64,000 nt of DNA from Shimia sp039969785. Lineage in GTDB: Bacteria > Pseudomonadota > Alphaproteobacteria > Rhodobacterales > Rhodobacteraceae. The position numbers and the translations under genes were made by a program. The stretch covers positions 186,001 to 250,000 of the forward strand of contig NZ_JBDVNC010000037.1 in assembly GCF_039969785.1 (NCBI RefSeq), read 5' to 3'. Below, in pieces: positions 43,749 to 53,265 of this stretch. Position 1 is the first letter of the stretch. The number at the start of each line of letters is the position of its first letter. The notes under the pieces were generated by a model. The model ran no database searches. It saw only the letters and a list, made by a program, of their open reading frames with translations, and was not told where the DNA came from.

Positions 43749-44534
43749 TCAGCGCCCCTGATAGTTTGGTTTGCGTTTGTTCAGAAAGGCCGAAACCCCT
43801 TCGGCATAATCTGCGCTGAACCCACATTGCTTCTGGCACTCCGCTTCCAGCTCAAGCTGGTCTTCTAAGCTGTTCATCGTGGCAGCCTGAATGGCAGCTT
43901 TGGTCAGCCCCAAACCCACGGTTGGCCCGTTGGCCATTTTCTCAGTCAGCGCGCGCGCCGCATCCATCAATTCGTCGTCCGGCACCACTTGCCAGATCAT
44001 ACCCCAATCGGCGGCCTGCGTCGCACTCACGGGTGCGCCGGTCATCGCCAGCGCCTTGGCGCGGGCCTCTCCGACCAGATGCGCCAAGGCCCACGTGCCT
44101 CCGGCATCCGGCACCAGCCCGACATTGACAAAAGACTGAATGAACTTTGCGCTTTCTCCTGCCAGCACAATGTCACAGGCCAGCGCAATATTTGCGCCCG
44201 CCCCGGCCGCCACGCCATTCACCGCACAGACAACCGGCATGTCCATATCCCGCAACAGCTTGATCAAAGGTGTATAGAAATTACGGATCGTCACGCTCAG
44301 GTCCGCCGGGCGTTTCATCGCTGCCGGATCCACGTCGCCCAAATCCTGACCAGCGCAAAACCCGCGCCCTGCCCCGGTCAGCAAGACCGCACGCGCACCA
44401 TTGTCCCACGCACTCTCCAATGCGGCGCGCAATGCCAGATGCATCTCGTCATTAAAGCTGTTCAGCCGGTCGGGCCGGTTCAACGTAACCTCGACCCATT
44501 TGCCATGATCCGTCACCAGAATCGTTTCGCTCAT
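43749..44534 (-). CDS. paaG: enoyl-CoA hydratase/isomerase PaaG
   Basis: A 261-residue crotonase-family enzyme that isomerises the ring-epoxide to the oxepin-CoA. Start at 44534 follows GGGAGGCATC; an in-frame extension to 44759 would overlap the divergent P450 gene. Oxyanion-hole segments are GAGRGFCAGQDLG and AVNGVAAGAGAN. First gene of the leftward unit paaG-I-K-tetR. The paaF/paaH hydratase and dehydrogenase are not in the window. Confidence 0.92.
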   Translation of the reverse strand: MSETILVTDHGKWVEVTLNRPDRLNSFNDEMHLALRAALESAWDNGARAVLLTGAGRGFCAGQDLGDVDPAAMKRPADLSVTIRNFYTPLIKLLRDMDMPVVCAVNGVAAGAGANIALACDIVLAGESAKFIQSFVNVGLVPDAGGTWALAHLVGEARAKALAMTGAPVSATQAADWGMIWQVVPDDELMDAARALTEKMANGPTVGLGLTKAAIQAATMNSLEDQLELEAECQKQCGFSADYAEGVSAFLNKRKPNYQGR

Positions 44535-44575
44535 GATGCCTCCCAATTGACAGCGCTCCAGTCTTTCCTTGCATA

Positions 44576-44591
44576 AACCGAACGGTTGGTC
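44576..44591. promoter_or_regulatory. candidate paa operator, site 2
   Basis: AACCGAACGGTTGGTC, containing the perfect palindrome AACCG-AA-CGGTT. It lies 41 bp upstream of paaG and 39 bp upstream of the P450 gene, so one site could control both divergent units. It matches the paaJ-upstream element (34560) at 12 of 16 positions. Confidence 0.65.
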
Positions 44592-44630
44592 AATAAATAA
44601 ACCCACGACGATTCTGACCCCGGAGGCACC

Positions 44631-45854
44631 ATGGCTGAGAACATGCACAAAGCGGTTGACCGTGATTTTCTCACCCTGACCGCGCCACCCAAAGGGTTTC
44701 ACGACGCCCCCTATCCGATCTACGCGCGCTTGCGCGAAGCGGCCCCTGTGCACCCACAACCTGACGGCTCATTCATTCTGTCGCGCTACGAAGATCTTGA
44801 TCGGGTGTACCGCGACACCGACACGTTTATCTCTGACAAAAAGGCGCTCTTTAGACCCAAATTCGGGGTCGATTCACCGCTTTATGAACATCACACCAAT
44901 TCTCTGGTCTTTAACGACCCACCCCTGCACACCCGCGTCCGCTCGGTCATGGTGGGCGCGATGAACCCGCGCGCGCTGGCTTCGATGGAACCGGGGTTAA
45001 TCACTCTGGTCGACACGTTGCTGGACGAAATGTCAAACCAGCCACAGACCGAACTGATCGAAGCCTTTGCCGGTGCAATCCCGATTGAGGTAATTGGCAA
45101 CCTTCTGGGCATTCCCCGGGATCAACGCGACCCATTGCGCGCATGGTCACTGGCCATCCTCGGCGCGCTAGAACCGGCATTGACACCCGAGCAACTGGAA
45201 ACTGGCCACACCGCCGTGCGCGATTTCAAAGCCTTTCTGCGTCACATCATCGAAGACCGCACCGCCCATCCCGGCGATCCGGACACGGATGTTCTGACCC
45301 GACTTTTGCAAACCACCGGCGATCAATTGACCGAGGTCGAGCTGTATCAAAACTGCATCTTCATTCTGAACGCTGGTCACGAAACCACCACCAATCTGAT
45401 TGGCAACGCGATTGCGTTGTTGGACCAACACCCCGACAAACGCGCCCAGCTGTTGGCCAAGCCCAGCCTGATCAACACCGCAGTCGACGAATTTCTGCGC
45501 CTGGAAAGCCCCAACCAGTTTGGCAACCGCCTGACCACACGTGACGTCACCCTGCATGGCGTCAGCATCCCTAAAGGGACCGACCTGCATCTCTGTATGG
45601 GCGGCGCCAACCGCGACCCGCGCCAGTTTGACAATCCGGACGACATGCGACTGGATCGCCGCCCCAACAAACACCTCGCTTTTGCGGGCGGCCCACACAC
45701 CTGCGTTGGCCTCACGCTGGCCCGTATGGAAGGCCGCATCGCCGTGGGCCGTTTCCTGACCCGCTTCCCGAATTTTCACCTGACGGACGGTGCCGTGCGC
45801 GGCGGACGTCTGCGCTTTCGCGGCTATGCCCGCCTGCCCGCCATCCTGACCTGA
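44631..45854 (+). CDS. cytochrome P450 in the phenylacetate locus
   Basis: A 407-residue soluble P450. I-helix motif AGHETT (248-253), ExxR at E287-F-L-R290, and haem-binding FAGGPHTC with the proximal cysteine C358. It hydroxylates an unknown substrate and needs external redox partners, none encoded next to it. Its position in a paa cluster, 10 bp before paaZ and divergent from paaG, suggests a substrate feeding into phenylacetate or a CoA-linked intermediate; that is inference. Confidence 0.9.
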   Translation: MAENMHKAVDRDFLTLTAPPKGFHDAPYPIYARLREAAPVHPQPDGSFILSRYEDLDRVYRDTDTFISDKKALFRPKFGVDSPLYEHHTNSLVFNDPPLHTRVRSVMVGAMNPRALASMEPGLITLVDTLLDEMSNQPQTELIEAFAGAIPIEVIGNLLGIPRDQRDPLRAWSLAILGALEPALTPEQLETGHTAVRDFKAFLRHIIEDRTAHPGDPDTDVLTRLLQTTGDQLTEVELYQNCIFILNAGHETTTNLIGNAIALLDQHPDKRAQLLAKPSLINTAVDEFLRLESPNQFGNRLTTRDVTLHGVSIPKGTDLHLCMGGANRDPRQFDNPDDMRLDRRPNKHLAFAGGPHTCVGLTLARMEGRIAVGRFLTRFPNFHLTDGAVRGGRLRFRGYARLPAILT

Positions 45855-45864
45855 GGACTATTTC

Positions 45865-47895
45865 ATGACCGTTCAAAACATCTCCAGCTATGGCTATGGC
45901 CAATGGATTGCCCCGGGCGCCGGTGCGCGCAACATCGCCTCGGCCATCACCGGCGACGTGATCGCCACTGCCGGAAACGACGCGCTGAATGTGCAGGGCA
46001 TGCTGGACTACGCCCGCGAAGTTGGCGGCCCTGCGCTGCGGCAACTCACGTTTCACGACCGCGCCCGCATGCTCAAGGCGCTGGCAATGCACCTGCGCGA
46101 CCACCGCCCCGCGCTCTATGATCTGTCCTTTGACACCGGTGCCACCCAAGCCGATCACATGATCGATATCGATGGTGGTATCGGCACGATGCTGGTCTTT
46201 GCCTCCAAGGGGCGCAAGGAAATGCCCGACGCGCATGTTTATGTCGACGGCGAAACCGAGCAATTGTCGCGCAATGGCACCTTTCTGGGCCAGCACATAT
46301 GCACCCCCCTGCAGGGCGTTGCCATCCACATCAATGCCTTCAATTTCCCGGTCTGGGGCATGCTGGAAAAGCTTGCCCCGACACTGCTGGCCGGGGTGCC
46401 CGCGATCGTCAAACCTGCCACCAACAGCTGTTATGTGACCGAGCTTTGCGTCAAGCTAATGCTGGATGCCAACATCCTGCCTGCAGGCGCGTTGCAACTG
46501 GTCACGGGCGGTTTGGGCGACATGCTCGATCATCTCACCTGTCAGGACGCCGTCGCCTTTACCGGCTCGGCTGATACGGCTCTCAAACTGCGTTCCAACC
46601 CGCTGATCCTGCAAAACTCGGTCCGTTTCACGTCCGAGGCTGACAGCCTGAATGCCTCGATCCTTGGCCCCGACGCTGTGCCCGGCACGCCTGAATTTGA
46701 CCTGTTTGTCAAAGAAGTCAGCCGCGAGATGACCACCAAGGCAGGCCAGAAATGCACTGCCATCCGCCGCATTATTGCCCCCGAAAACACCGTTCCCGCC
46801 GTAATCGAGGCGCTTTCCAACCGTCTGTCGAAAACTGTGATCGGCGACCCGCGTCTGGACACAACCCGTATGGGCGCGCTGGTCTCTGAAAGCCAGAAAC
46901 GCGATGTTCTGGAAAAGGCCGCTCTGATCGGAACCGAAGCCGAACGCGTCTTTGGCGATCCCGACAACTTTGCCGTTCAGGGCGCAGGTGCCGAAAAAGG
47001 CGCGTTTGTGCCGCCCATGCTCTACCACTGCGCCAATCCCGACACTGCGCAGCGCGTGCATGACACCGAAGCCTTTGGCCCGGTTTCAACCCTGATGGGC
47101 TACCGCGATCTCGACCACGCGATAGAGCTGGTCAATCGCGGTCAGGGCTCGCTGGTGGCGTCTGTGATAACACATGATCCACAGGTCGCGCGCAGCGTCG
47201 CCCTTGGCGCGGGCGCCTATCACGGGCGTCTCTATTTCAACAACCGCGACTCGATGGGCGAAAGCACCGGCCACGGATCACCCCTGCCCCATATGGTGCA
47301 TGGCGGCCCGGGCCGCGCCGGTGGCGGCGAAGAGTTGGGCGGCATTCGCGGCGTCAAGCATTACATGCAACGCACCGCCATTCAGGGCAGCCCCGATATC
47401 CTGACGGCTATTGGCGAAAGCTGGGTGCCGGGCGCGACCGAAATCACTGGTCCGGCGCATCCATTCACGCGCAAATTTGGGGAGTTGTCGATTGGTGAAA
47501 CCCTGAACACAGCGCCGCGCACCATCACGCTGGATGACATAGAACACTTCGCCAGCTTCACCGGTGACACGTTCTATGCCCATATGGATGACGCCGCCGC
47601 CCAGCGAAACCCGTTCTTCCCGGGGCGCGTTGCGCATGGTTATCTGTTGCTCAGCTTTGCCGCTGGCATGTTTGTTGAACCGAACGAAGGCCCGGTTCTG
47701 GCCAATACCGGGCTGGACAGCTTGCGCTTTATGAAGCCGGTTTCGGCGGGCGACGCCATCAAAGTGCGCCTGACGGTCCGCAAAAAGACCAAACGCAACG
47801 AGGATTACGGCGAAGTGCGCTGGCACGTCACCCTGACCAACCAAAGTGATGAACTGGTAGCTGAATATGAGCTGATGACGATGAACGCTTATTAG
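45865..47895 (+). CDS. paaZ: bifunctional PaaZ: oxepin-CoA hydrolase and aldehyde dehydrogenase
   Basis: A 676-residue fusion. N-terminal aldehyde dehydrogenase domain with E258 (TSEADSLN) and catalytic C297 (AGQKCTAIRR); C-terminal MaoC-like hydratase domain from about 530 (DDIEHFASFTGDTFYAHMD). It opens the oxepin-CoA ring and oxidises the resulting aldehyde. Full length, so both reactions are probably retained. A strong terminator follows at 47937. Confidence 0.94.
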   Translation: MTVQNISSYGYGQWIAPGAGARNIASAITGDVIATAGNDALNVQGMLDYAREVGGPALRQLTFHDRARMLKALAMHLRDHRPALYDLSFDTGATQADHMIDIDGGIGTMLVFASKGRKEMPDAHVYVDGETEQLSRNGTFLGQHICTPLQGVAIHINAFNFPVWGMLEKLAPTLLAGVPAIVKPATNSCYVTELCVKLMLDANILPAGALQLVTGGLGDMLDHLTCQDAVAFTGSADTALKLRSNPLILQNSVRFTSEADSLNASILGPDAVPGTPEFDLFVKEVSREMTTKAGQKCTAIRRIIAPENTVPAVIEALSNRLSKTVIGDPRLDTTRMGALVSESQKRDVLEKAALIGTEAERVFGDPDNFAVQGAGAEKGAFVPPMLYHCANPDTAQRVHDTEAFGPVSTLMGYRDLDHAIELVNRGQGSLVASVITHDPQVARSVALGAGAYHGRLYFNNRDSMGESTGHGSPLPHMVHGGPGRAGGGEELGGIRGVKHYMQRTAIQGSPDILTAIGESWVPGATEITGPAHPFTRKFGELSIGETLNTAPRTITLDDIEHFASFTGDTFYAHMDDAAAQRNPFFPGRVAHGYLLLSFAAGMFVEPNEGPVLANTGLDSLRFMKPVSAGDAIKVRLTVRKKTKRNEDYGEVRWHVTLTNQSDELVAEYELMTMNAY

Positions 47896-47936
47896 GCCCG
47901 CCCGGAACACAGGCGTGCAACGCACGCCGCCGGGCA

Positions 47937-47967
47937 GCGCCCGACCGCCCCTAGGGCGGGCGCTTTT
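47937..47967 (+). terminator. rho-independent terminator after paaZ
   Basis: Outer stem GCGCCC / GGGCGC and inner stem GCCC / GGGC around a CTA loop with one bulge (GACC), immediately followed by TTTT. Close to ideal. Confidence 0.8.
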
Positions 47968-48123
47968 GCGACGTTGCGCTCTTATTCACCGTCAAAGGTG
48001 CGAGGCTCCATAAATCGCATTCAAACATCGGCGGTGCGCCCACCCCGGTCGGCCGCCGCCCGGCACGTCTGGCCTTTCCCCGCCCCAAACGCTAGTCAGG
48101 GACAAACCACACCGGACGCACCC

Positions 48124-49164
48124 ATGCCTATCGAGCTGACCTCGCTTGCTGATCTCGCCAATCTTCCCTTTGACGATGTTATCGACGTGCGCTCACCTGC
48201 TGAATTCGCCCAGGACCACATCCCCGGCGCCATAAACCTGCATGCGCTCTCAAACGAAGAACGCGCCCGCGTCGGCACCATCTATGTACAACAAGACCCG
48301 TTTCTGGCCCGCAAGATCGGGGCCGCGCTCGTGTCGCGCAATGTGGCCAATCATCTGGAAGGACCGCTGTCAGACCGCGACGGCGGCTGGCGTCCGTTGG
48401 TCTATTGCTGGCGCGGCGGTCAGCGCTCGGGATCGGTTGCCATCATCCTCAAACAAATCGGCTGGCGCACGGACACAATCGCGGGCGGATATCAACACTA
48501 CCGCCGCCTTGTGGCGCGCGCGGTCTACGACGCCCCGATGCCGGCCCCTGTGGTGGTGATCGACGGCGGCACTGGTACCGCCAAAACCCGCCTGTTGTCC
48601 CATCTCGCCCAACAAGGCGCACAGGTGATCGATCTCGAAGCGATGGCCGAACATCGCGGCTCGCTGTTTGGCCCCATGGGCGCCGCTCAACCCTCGCAAA
48701 AAGCGTTCGAAAGCCGCATCGCCATGGCCATGAGCCAGCTCGACCCATCCAGACCTGTGTATATCGAGGCGGAAAGCTCTAAGATCGGTCGCCTGATCAT
48801 CCCGCCGACCCTTTGGCAGGCGATGATTGCGGCCCCCAACCTGCGCCTGACGGCACCTGTTGCGGCGCGCGCCGATCACCTGCTGACCGCCTACCCCGAT
48901 ATGCGCGCCGATCCGGATAAGCTCGATACTATCCTGAAAAAACTGATCCGCTATCACGGGCACGAACAGGTTCAGGCGTGGCAAGCCCTTGCCACGACGC
49001 AGGATTTTCGCACATTGGCCATGCAACTGATCCAAACCCACTATGACCCGCGATATGCCCGCATTTCGCGCGCCCATGCGCCGGATGCACAGCCCATCGA
49101 CCTGCCTGATCTGAGCGAGGCGACGCTGGTCGCCACTGCAGCCCGAATTATTGCGCTGCCCTAA
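48124..49164 (+). CDS. mnmH: tRNA 2-selenouridine synthase
   Basis: A 346-residue enzyme (SelU/YbbB) that replaces sulfur by selenium in 2-thiouridine at the wobble position of some tRNAs. Rhodanese domain at about 10-130 with the catalytic cysteine in VYCWRGGQRSGS, followed by a P-loop domain with GGTGTAKT. Start at 48124; an upstream extension to 47974 runs through a GC-rich spacer and is unlikely. Its 3-prime end overlaps the convergent selD fusion by 17 bp. It needs selenophosphate from SelD. Confidence 0.92.
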   Translation: MPIELTSLADLANLPFDDVIDVRSPAEFAQDHIPGAINLHALSNEERARVGTIYVQQDPFLARKIGAALVSRNVANHLEGPLSDRDGGWRPLVYCWRGGQRSGSVAIILKQIGWRTDTIAGGYQHYRRLVARAVYDAPMPAPVVVIDGGTGTAKTRLLSHLAQQGAQVIDLEAMAEHRGSLFGPMGAAQPSQKAFESRIAMAMSQLDPSRPVYIEAESSKIGRLIIPPTLWQAMIAAPNLRLTAPVAARADHLLTAYPDMRADPDKLDTILKKLIRYHGHEQVQAWQALATTQDFRTLAMQLIQTHYDPRYARISRAHAPDAQPIDLPDLSEATLVATAARIIALP

Positions 49165-51325
49165 GCCCCGGCGCGCCGTCCAAAACCCGTCCAATCACTG
49201 CCGCCCGGTGCCCTGCGTCGCACAACGCCTGAACCAGATCCGCTGCCTGATCACGCGGAACCGCCGCCAATAATCCACCCGCCGTTTGCGGATCGTGTAA
49301 CAACGCGGCGCGTGCACCCTTGGCCCCCAATACCGGCGCCGCTGCCGCATTGGCCTCCCAGATGGTGGAATGAATACCGGCCTCAACCGCTTCCAACGCA
49401 CCCGCATAAATCGGCACTGCGTCCATATTCACTTCAGCCGCCACACCAGACGAGCGGCAAATACCCATCAGATGCCCGGCCAACCCATACCCGGTCACAT
49501 CCGTCATTGCATGCGCGCCCTGCAACAGCGTCGCCGCATCCCCCTGCGGCCGTCCCATTTCCTGCAAAAACGCCGCCACATCCGCGCCGCGCGCCTGCGC
49601 GCGCATCTCTGCCGCCAACAAAACACCAGACCCAACAGGCCGCGTCAGGATCAAGGCATCCCCGGCCCGCGCCCCGGCCTGCGTCACCGGCGCGCCATCC
49701 ACCAACCCGGTCAGCGTCACACCGATACTCAATTCGCTGCCCATGCTGGTATGCCCGCCCACAATCTCGGCCCCCGCAGCGTTCAGAACGCCGCCCGCCT
49801 CGCGCAATATCTCGGCCATGCTGCGGGCCTGCAAATCCGCGCTCATGCGGGGCAACGTCACCGACACCAGCGCCCCCTGAGGTGCTGCGCCCATGGCCCA
49901 GACATCCCCCAACGCATGCACCGCCGCAATCCGCGCCATCAACCCGAAATCCTCGGTAAATCCACGCAGATGATCCGTGGTCAGCACCTGTTTTGCACCG
50001 CCCACCTGCAAAATTGCGGCGTCATCGCCCGCCCCGGCCAACACATCAGCCCGGCCCAGTTTTGGCATGCGCGCCACCGCATCGGCCAATGTCTCTGACC
50101 CCACCTTGGACCCGCATCCACCACATAACGGCTGATCAGACACAGCGCCCAAAGCCACCTTTTTTGGCGGCTTTGGCAGCGCCATTTCGGGCAATGTCCG
50201 GAACTTCTCCATAAACTTCTGATCGATCCGATCTTTCCAGCGCCACAACGCAGGCCCCGCCAAAGTGCGCCCCCACTTTTCAGCCAGCGCCACTTTGCCC
50301 CCCAGAGAAATAAGCTTCAGATAGTCTTTCTGTGGCCGGAACGGACGCAGCGACGCCCCGGTCAGAACCGCACGCAAATTGGCCAGCAGCACTGGCGCCG
50401 AACGTACTGCAAACACCCCCGCCTTGGGGCGCGGCGTCTCGCCCATATGGGCGCAATCACCCACGGCAAACAGATTTTCATACCCCTGAACCTGCAAGGT
50501 TTCGCCGACACGTACAAACCCATCCCCGGTCACGGGCAGGCCCGTTTCAGCCAACCAGCTATGTGCAAATGCCCCGGCCGCGCCCACCGTCAACGCGCTG
50601 TTGATCCGACGCCCGTCGCTCAGCACGACAGCGTCCGCTTCAACCCGCGCCACTTTGGCATTCACCAACGGCGTGACGCGCAGATCGCCCATCGCGTCCA
50701 GCAAATGTCTTGCGGCTGCTTGCGTGCGTCCGGTGATCCGTGGGCCCGCTTCAACCACGGAAACCCGCGCGTCGCCAACCCGGTTGCGCAACGCATGCGC
50801 CATCGCCAGCGACAACTCGGCACCGGCGACACCGCCACCGATAACGGCGACATCCGGCGACATCGCACCGGCGGCCACCTGATCCAGAAACGCTGCCCAC
50901 CGGCTGGCATAAACATCCAGCGGTTTGGCCCCAAGCCCATGCGCGCCAAACCCTTCAATATCCGGCATCTCGGCATGGATGCCTACGTCTAGCGAGGCGA
51001 CATCATAGCCAATCTCACCCCGCCCGTGAACGGTTATGGTCTGGTCCCTGGCATTGATCGCCGTGGCAGGCGCCATGATCAGTCGCGCCCCGGCAAACCG
51101 CGCCAATTGCACCAAATCGATATCCAGCGCGTCGCGCGTGTAATGACCGGCGATATGTCCCGGCAACATGCCCGAATAGGGCGCCGTCGGCCCCGGATTG
51201 ATCAGCGTCAACCGCACCCCGGGCAAAAGGCGCATACCCCACATCCGCAACACCAGCGCATGGGCATGTCCGCCACCGACCATCACAAGGTCACGGGTCA
51301 ACATCGGAGTTTGCGACATCATCAT
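49148..51325 (-). CDS. selD: NAD(P)H oxidoreductase-selenophosphate synthetase (SelD) fusion
   Basis: A fusion of about 725 residues. The N-terminal part (to about 395) is a class II pyridine-nucleotide oxidoreductase of the NDH-2 type, with FAD motif VGGGHAHALV and IGGGVAGAELS, and GDCAHMGETPRPKAG. The C-terminal part is SelD, with the ATP-binding segment CGGCGSKVG (about 406-414, C and K being the catalytic pair), DH in TTDHLRG and GATEIVGGH-like AEIVGGHTSMGS. It makes selenophosphate for mnmH. Start is ATG 51325 or one of the next two; a TTG at 51340 is less likely. Confidence 0.88.
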   Translation of the reverse strand: MMMSQTPMLTRDLVMVGGGHAHALVLRMWGMRLLPGVRLTLINPGPTAPYSGMLPGHIAGHYTRDALDIDLVQLARFAGARLIMAPATAINARDQTITVHGRGEIGYDVASLDVGIHAEMPDIEGFGAHGLGAKPLDVYASRWAAFLDQVAAGAMSPDVAVIGGGVAGAELSLAMAHALRNRVGDARVSVVEAGPRITGRTQAAARHLLDAMGDLRVTPLVNAKVARVEADAVVLSDGRRINSALTVGAAGAFAHSWLAETGLPVTGDGFVRVGETLQVQGYENLFAVGDCAHMGETPRPKAGVFAVRSAPVLLANLRAVLTGASLRPFRPQKDYLKLISLGGKVALAEKWGRTLAGPALWRWKDRIDQKFMEKFRTLPEMALPKPPKKVALGAVSDQPLCGGCGSKVGSETLADAVARMPKLGRADVLAGAGDDAAILQVGGAKQVLTTDHLRGFTEDFGLMARIAAVHALGDVWAMGAAPQGALVSVTLPRMSADLQARSMAEILREAGGVLNAAGAEIVGGHTSMGSELSIGVTLTGLVDGAPVTQAGARAGDALILTRPVGSGVLLAAEMRAQARGADVAAFLQEMGRPQGDAATLLQGAHAMTDVTGYGLAGHLMGICRSSGVAAEVNMDAVPIYAGALEAVEAGIHSTIWEANAAAAPVLGAKGARAALLHDPQTAGGLLAAVPRDQAADLVQALCDAGHRAAVIGRVLDGAPGLRAAQ

Positions 51326-51529
51326 CCAGCGGGCTTTCAACAGGGTTTATCCGTGCGATATCCCATTCGGCCCGGCTTGACCACGTGCCCCACACGCCTC
51401 ACGGTTAATTGTAAAGTTCGCGATCAAAGCAGCCCGCGCTCCAAGCCCTCGCAACACGGACGCGATACCGACGCAGCACAGATCCAGTATTTTATAACCA
51501 CGTCAGGGCGATAGAACGGGCATCTCAGG

Positions 51530-51934
51530 TCAACGCTGAATGCTCTCCAAGTAGATCAAGAGCGCCGCTAACGGGCGTGGTGTAGGCGTGAATATACCGT
51601 CGCCGGTCTCAACCGGTACCAGATCACCCTCCAGCAAATCGCCAAATTCAGGCATGTCCACCCCGGCGACCGGGCCGCGGTTATATCCGTCAATCTGGCT
51701 CAGGACATCCGCCACCGGAAAGCTTCCTCCGGCCCTGCGCGAGATTGTGGCTAAATCGGTTGGGCCTGGAGTCAGGCTGGGCGCAATTGCACCATCCCCA
51801 CGACCATCGGCACCATGACAAAGCGCGCAGTTCTCAGCGAATATTTGTGCGCCCTCAGGCGCTTCCGGCATCTCAGCCTCGGCGCAGGCCAGCACCAAAG
51901 CGCACAGGCCAATCCCTTGAAACAAAACCTTCAT
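51530..51934 (-). CDS. small c-type cytochrome, probable lipoprotein
   Basis: A 134-residue exported monohaem cytochrome. Haem motif CALCH at 36-40. The signal peptide ends in LVLAC with C17, a plausible lipobox. Third gene of a tandem trio. It overlaps the upstream cytochrome by 4 bp (ATGA). Confidence 0.85.
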   Translation of the reverse strand: MKVLFQGIGLCALVLACAEAEMPEAPEGAQIFAENCALCHGADGRGDGAIAPSLTPGPTDLATISRRAGGSFPVADVLSQIDGYNRGPVAGVDMPEFGDLLEGDLVPVETGDGIFTPTPRPLAALLIYLESIQR

Positions 51935-52326
51935 TTCTGAATGCTCTTGAGATATTCGACAATATCCGTAATCGGTTCAGAGGTCATAATAGGCTGGCCG
52001 CTGGCTGTCTTCATCGCCACATCACGCCCTTCGAAAAAGTCGCCATAAACCGGCATCGGGCTGCCATGGCTGACCAAAGGATCACGTCCGTCAATTCGTT
52101 TTATCACGCGCACCAACGGAAATTCACCATCATTCGATGCGCTCAACTGTGTCAGGTCCGCAGGCTTGATCACCATCACCCCGGCCATCGGCCCTTGTCC
52201 CATCAGGTCAATCCCATGACAGGTGGCGCAATTATCTCGATACAGAGCCGCGCCTTCTTTGGCATCTCCGGCAAGACAGGCGCCCGAAAGCCCCACGATC
52301 AGAAACGAAAACACAAGCTTTTTCAT
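51931..52326 (-). CDS. small c-type cytochrome
   Basis: A 131-residue exported monohaem cytochrome, haem motif CATCH at 33-37. The signal peptide ends either at ACLA-G or at a weak lipobox (LSGAC), so lipoprotein status is uncertain. Middle gene of the trio, 18 bp after the first. Confidence 0.85.
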   Translation of the reverse strand: MKKLVFSFLIVGLSGACLAGDAKEGAALYRDNCATCHGIDLMGQGPMAGVMVIKPADLTQLSASNDGEFPLVRVIKRIDGRDPLVSHGSPMPVYGDFFEGRDVAMKTASGQPIMTSEPITDIVEYLKSIQK

Positions 52327-52344
52327 AGCACTATCCTCTTGTTT

Positions 52345-52707
52345 TCACCTTTGCAGGCTTTCGATATAGTCAACCAATGGTCCCAACCTAAGCTCTTCTC
52401 CACCCAAAGCCGGGCCAAATTCCGGCATGGCCCCACTAAAATGATCTGACCGTGCATAACCATCAATCACGTCGGTCACATAAAGCGCAGGAAATGCACC
52501 GGCATTGTTTCGCGCCAGCGCCGTCAAATCGGACGGTGGCGTGATGAGCTTATCTGCAAAGGTACCGTCACCCAGTCCTGTAACACCATGACATTGTGCG
52601 CAGTTCTGCTCATACGTCACACGACCGGACTTCAAATTCATGCTGCATCCGTTCAGCACAACGATCCCGCTAATCGAAATCAAAACCGCCCAAAACCTCC
52701 AACCCAT
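52345..52707 (-). CDS. small c-type cytochrome lipoprotein
   Basis: A 120-residue protein with a signal peptide ending in LNGC (C21, good lipobox) and haem motif CAQCH at 36-40. All three proteins in the trio share the same plan, NCAxCHG then DLTALARNNAGAFPALYVTDVIDGY-like helix-and-loop, so they look like tandem duplicates. Membrane-anchored periplasmic electron carriers; no oxidase or reductase gene is next to them. Confidence 0.85.
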   Translation of the reverse strand: MGWRFWAVLISISGIVVLNGCSMNLKSGRVTYEQNCAQCHGVTGLGDGTFADKLITPPSDLTALARNNAGAFPALYVTDVIDGYARSDHFSGAMPEFGPALGGEELRLGPLVDYIESLQR

Positions 52708-52838
52708 ATCGTCTCTCCCACTATATCCTCGCCCTCAGCTTGTCATGATCGTGAACCTGCGGCTTTGATCCCGATCATACCGCGTGACATCCCGTCATAC
52801 GCCCGCCATTCTCTGCAAAATGTAAACGGGAGTTCTCA

Positions 52839-53249
52839 ATGACTATGACTGTCGCCAATGCGCAGGCGGTGCTCACATCCGCCTTTGCCCCCTGGGTTCA
52901 GGCGCTTGACCTGACCATCACCGGGATCACGCCAACGGCTGCGACTTTGATGATGCCGATCACCGCCGATCTGACGCGCGTGGGGGGCATCATTTCTGGT
53001 CAGGCGCTGGCAGCCATGGCCGACACCGCCATGGTGTTTGCGGCGATGGGTCATTTGGGCGAAGCCAAACCCGTGGCAACAACCAATCTTGACACCGTTT
53101 TTCTGCGCCCCGGGACAGGCGAAACGATCAGATGCGACGCCGAAATCGTGCGCGCGGGCAAGGCGTTGATCTTTGCCAAAGCAACAATGATTGCAATGCC
53201 TTCGGAAAAACCCGTTGCAACGGCCACAGCCACATTCTTTGTCCCGTGA
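52839..53249 (+). CDS. hotdog-fold thioesterase (PaaI/YdiI-like)
   Basis: A 136-residue protein with a hotdog fold: GGIISGQALAAMADTAMVFA near 47-66 contains the catalytic aspartate, and a hydrophobic core follows. It probably hydrolyses an acyl- or aryl-CoA. A separate copy from the paaI gene at 43322. It precedes a small transporter gene by 16 bp. Confidence 0.82.
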   Translation: MTMTVANAQAVLTSAFAPWVQALDLTITGITPTAATLMMPITADLTRVGGIISGQALAAMADTAMVFAAMGHLGEAKPVATTNLDTVFLRPGTGETIRCDAEIVRAGKALIFAKATMIAMPSEKPVATATATFFVP

Positions 53250-53265
53250 TTACAGGAGCTTATTG

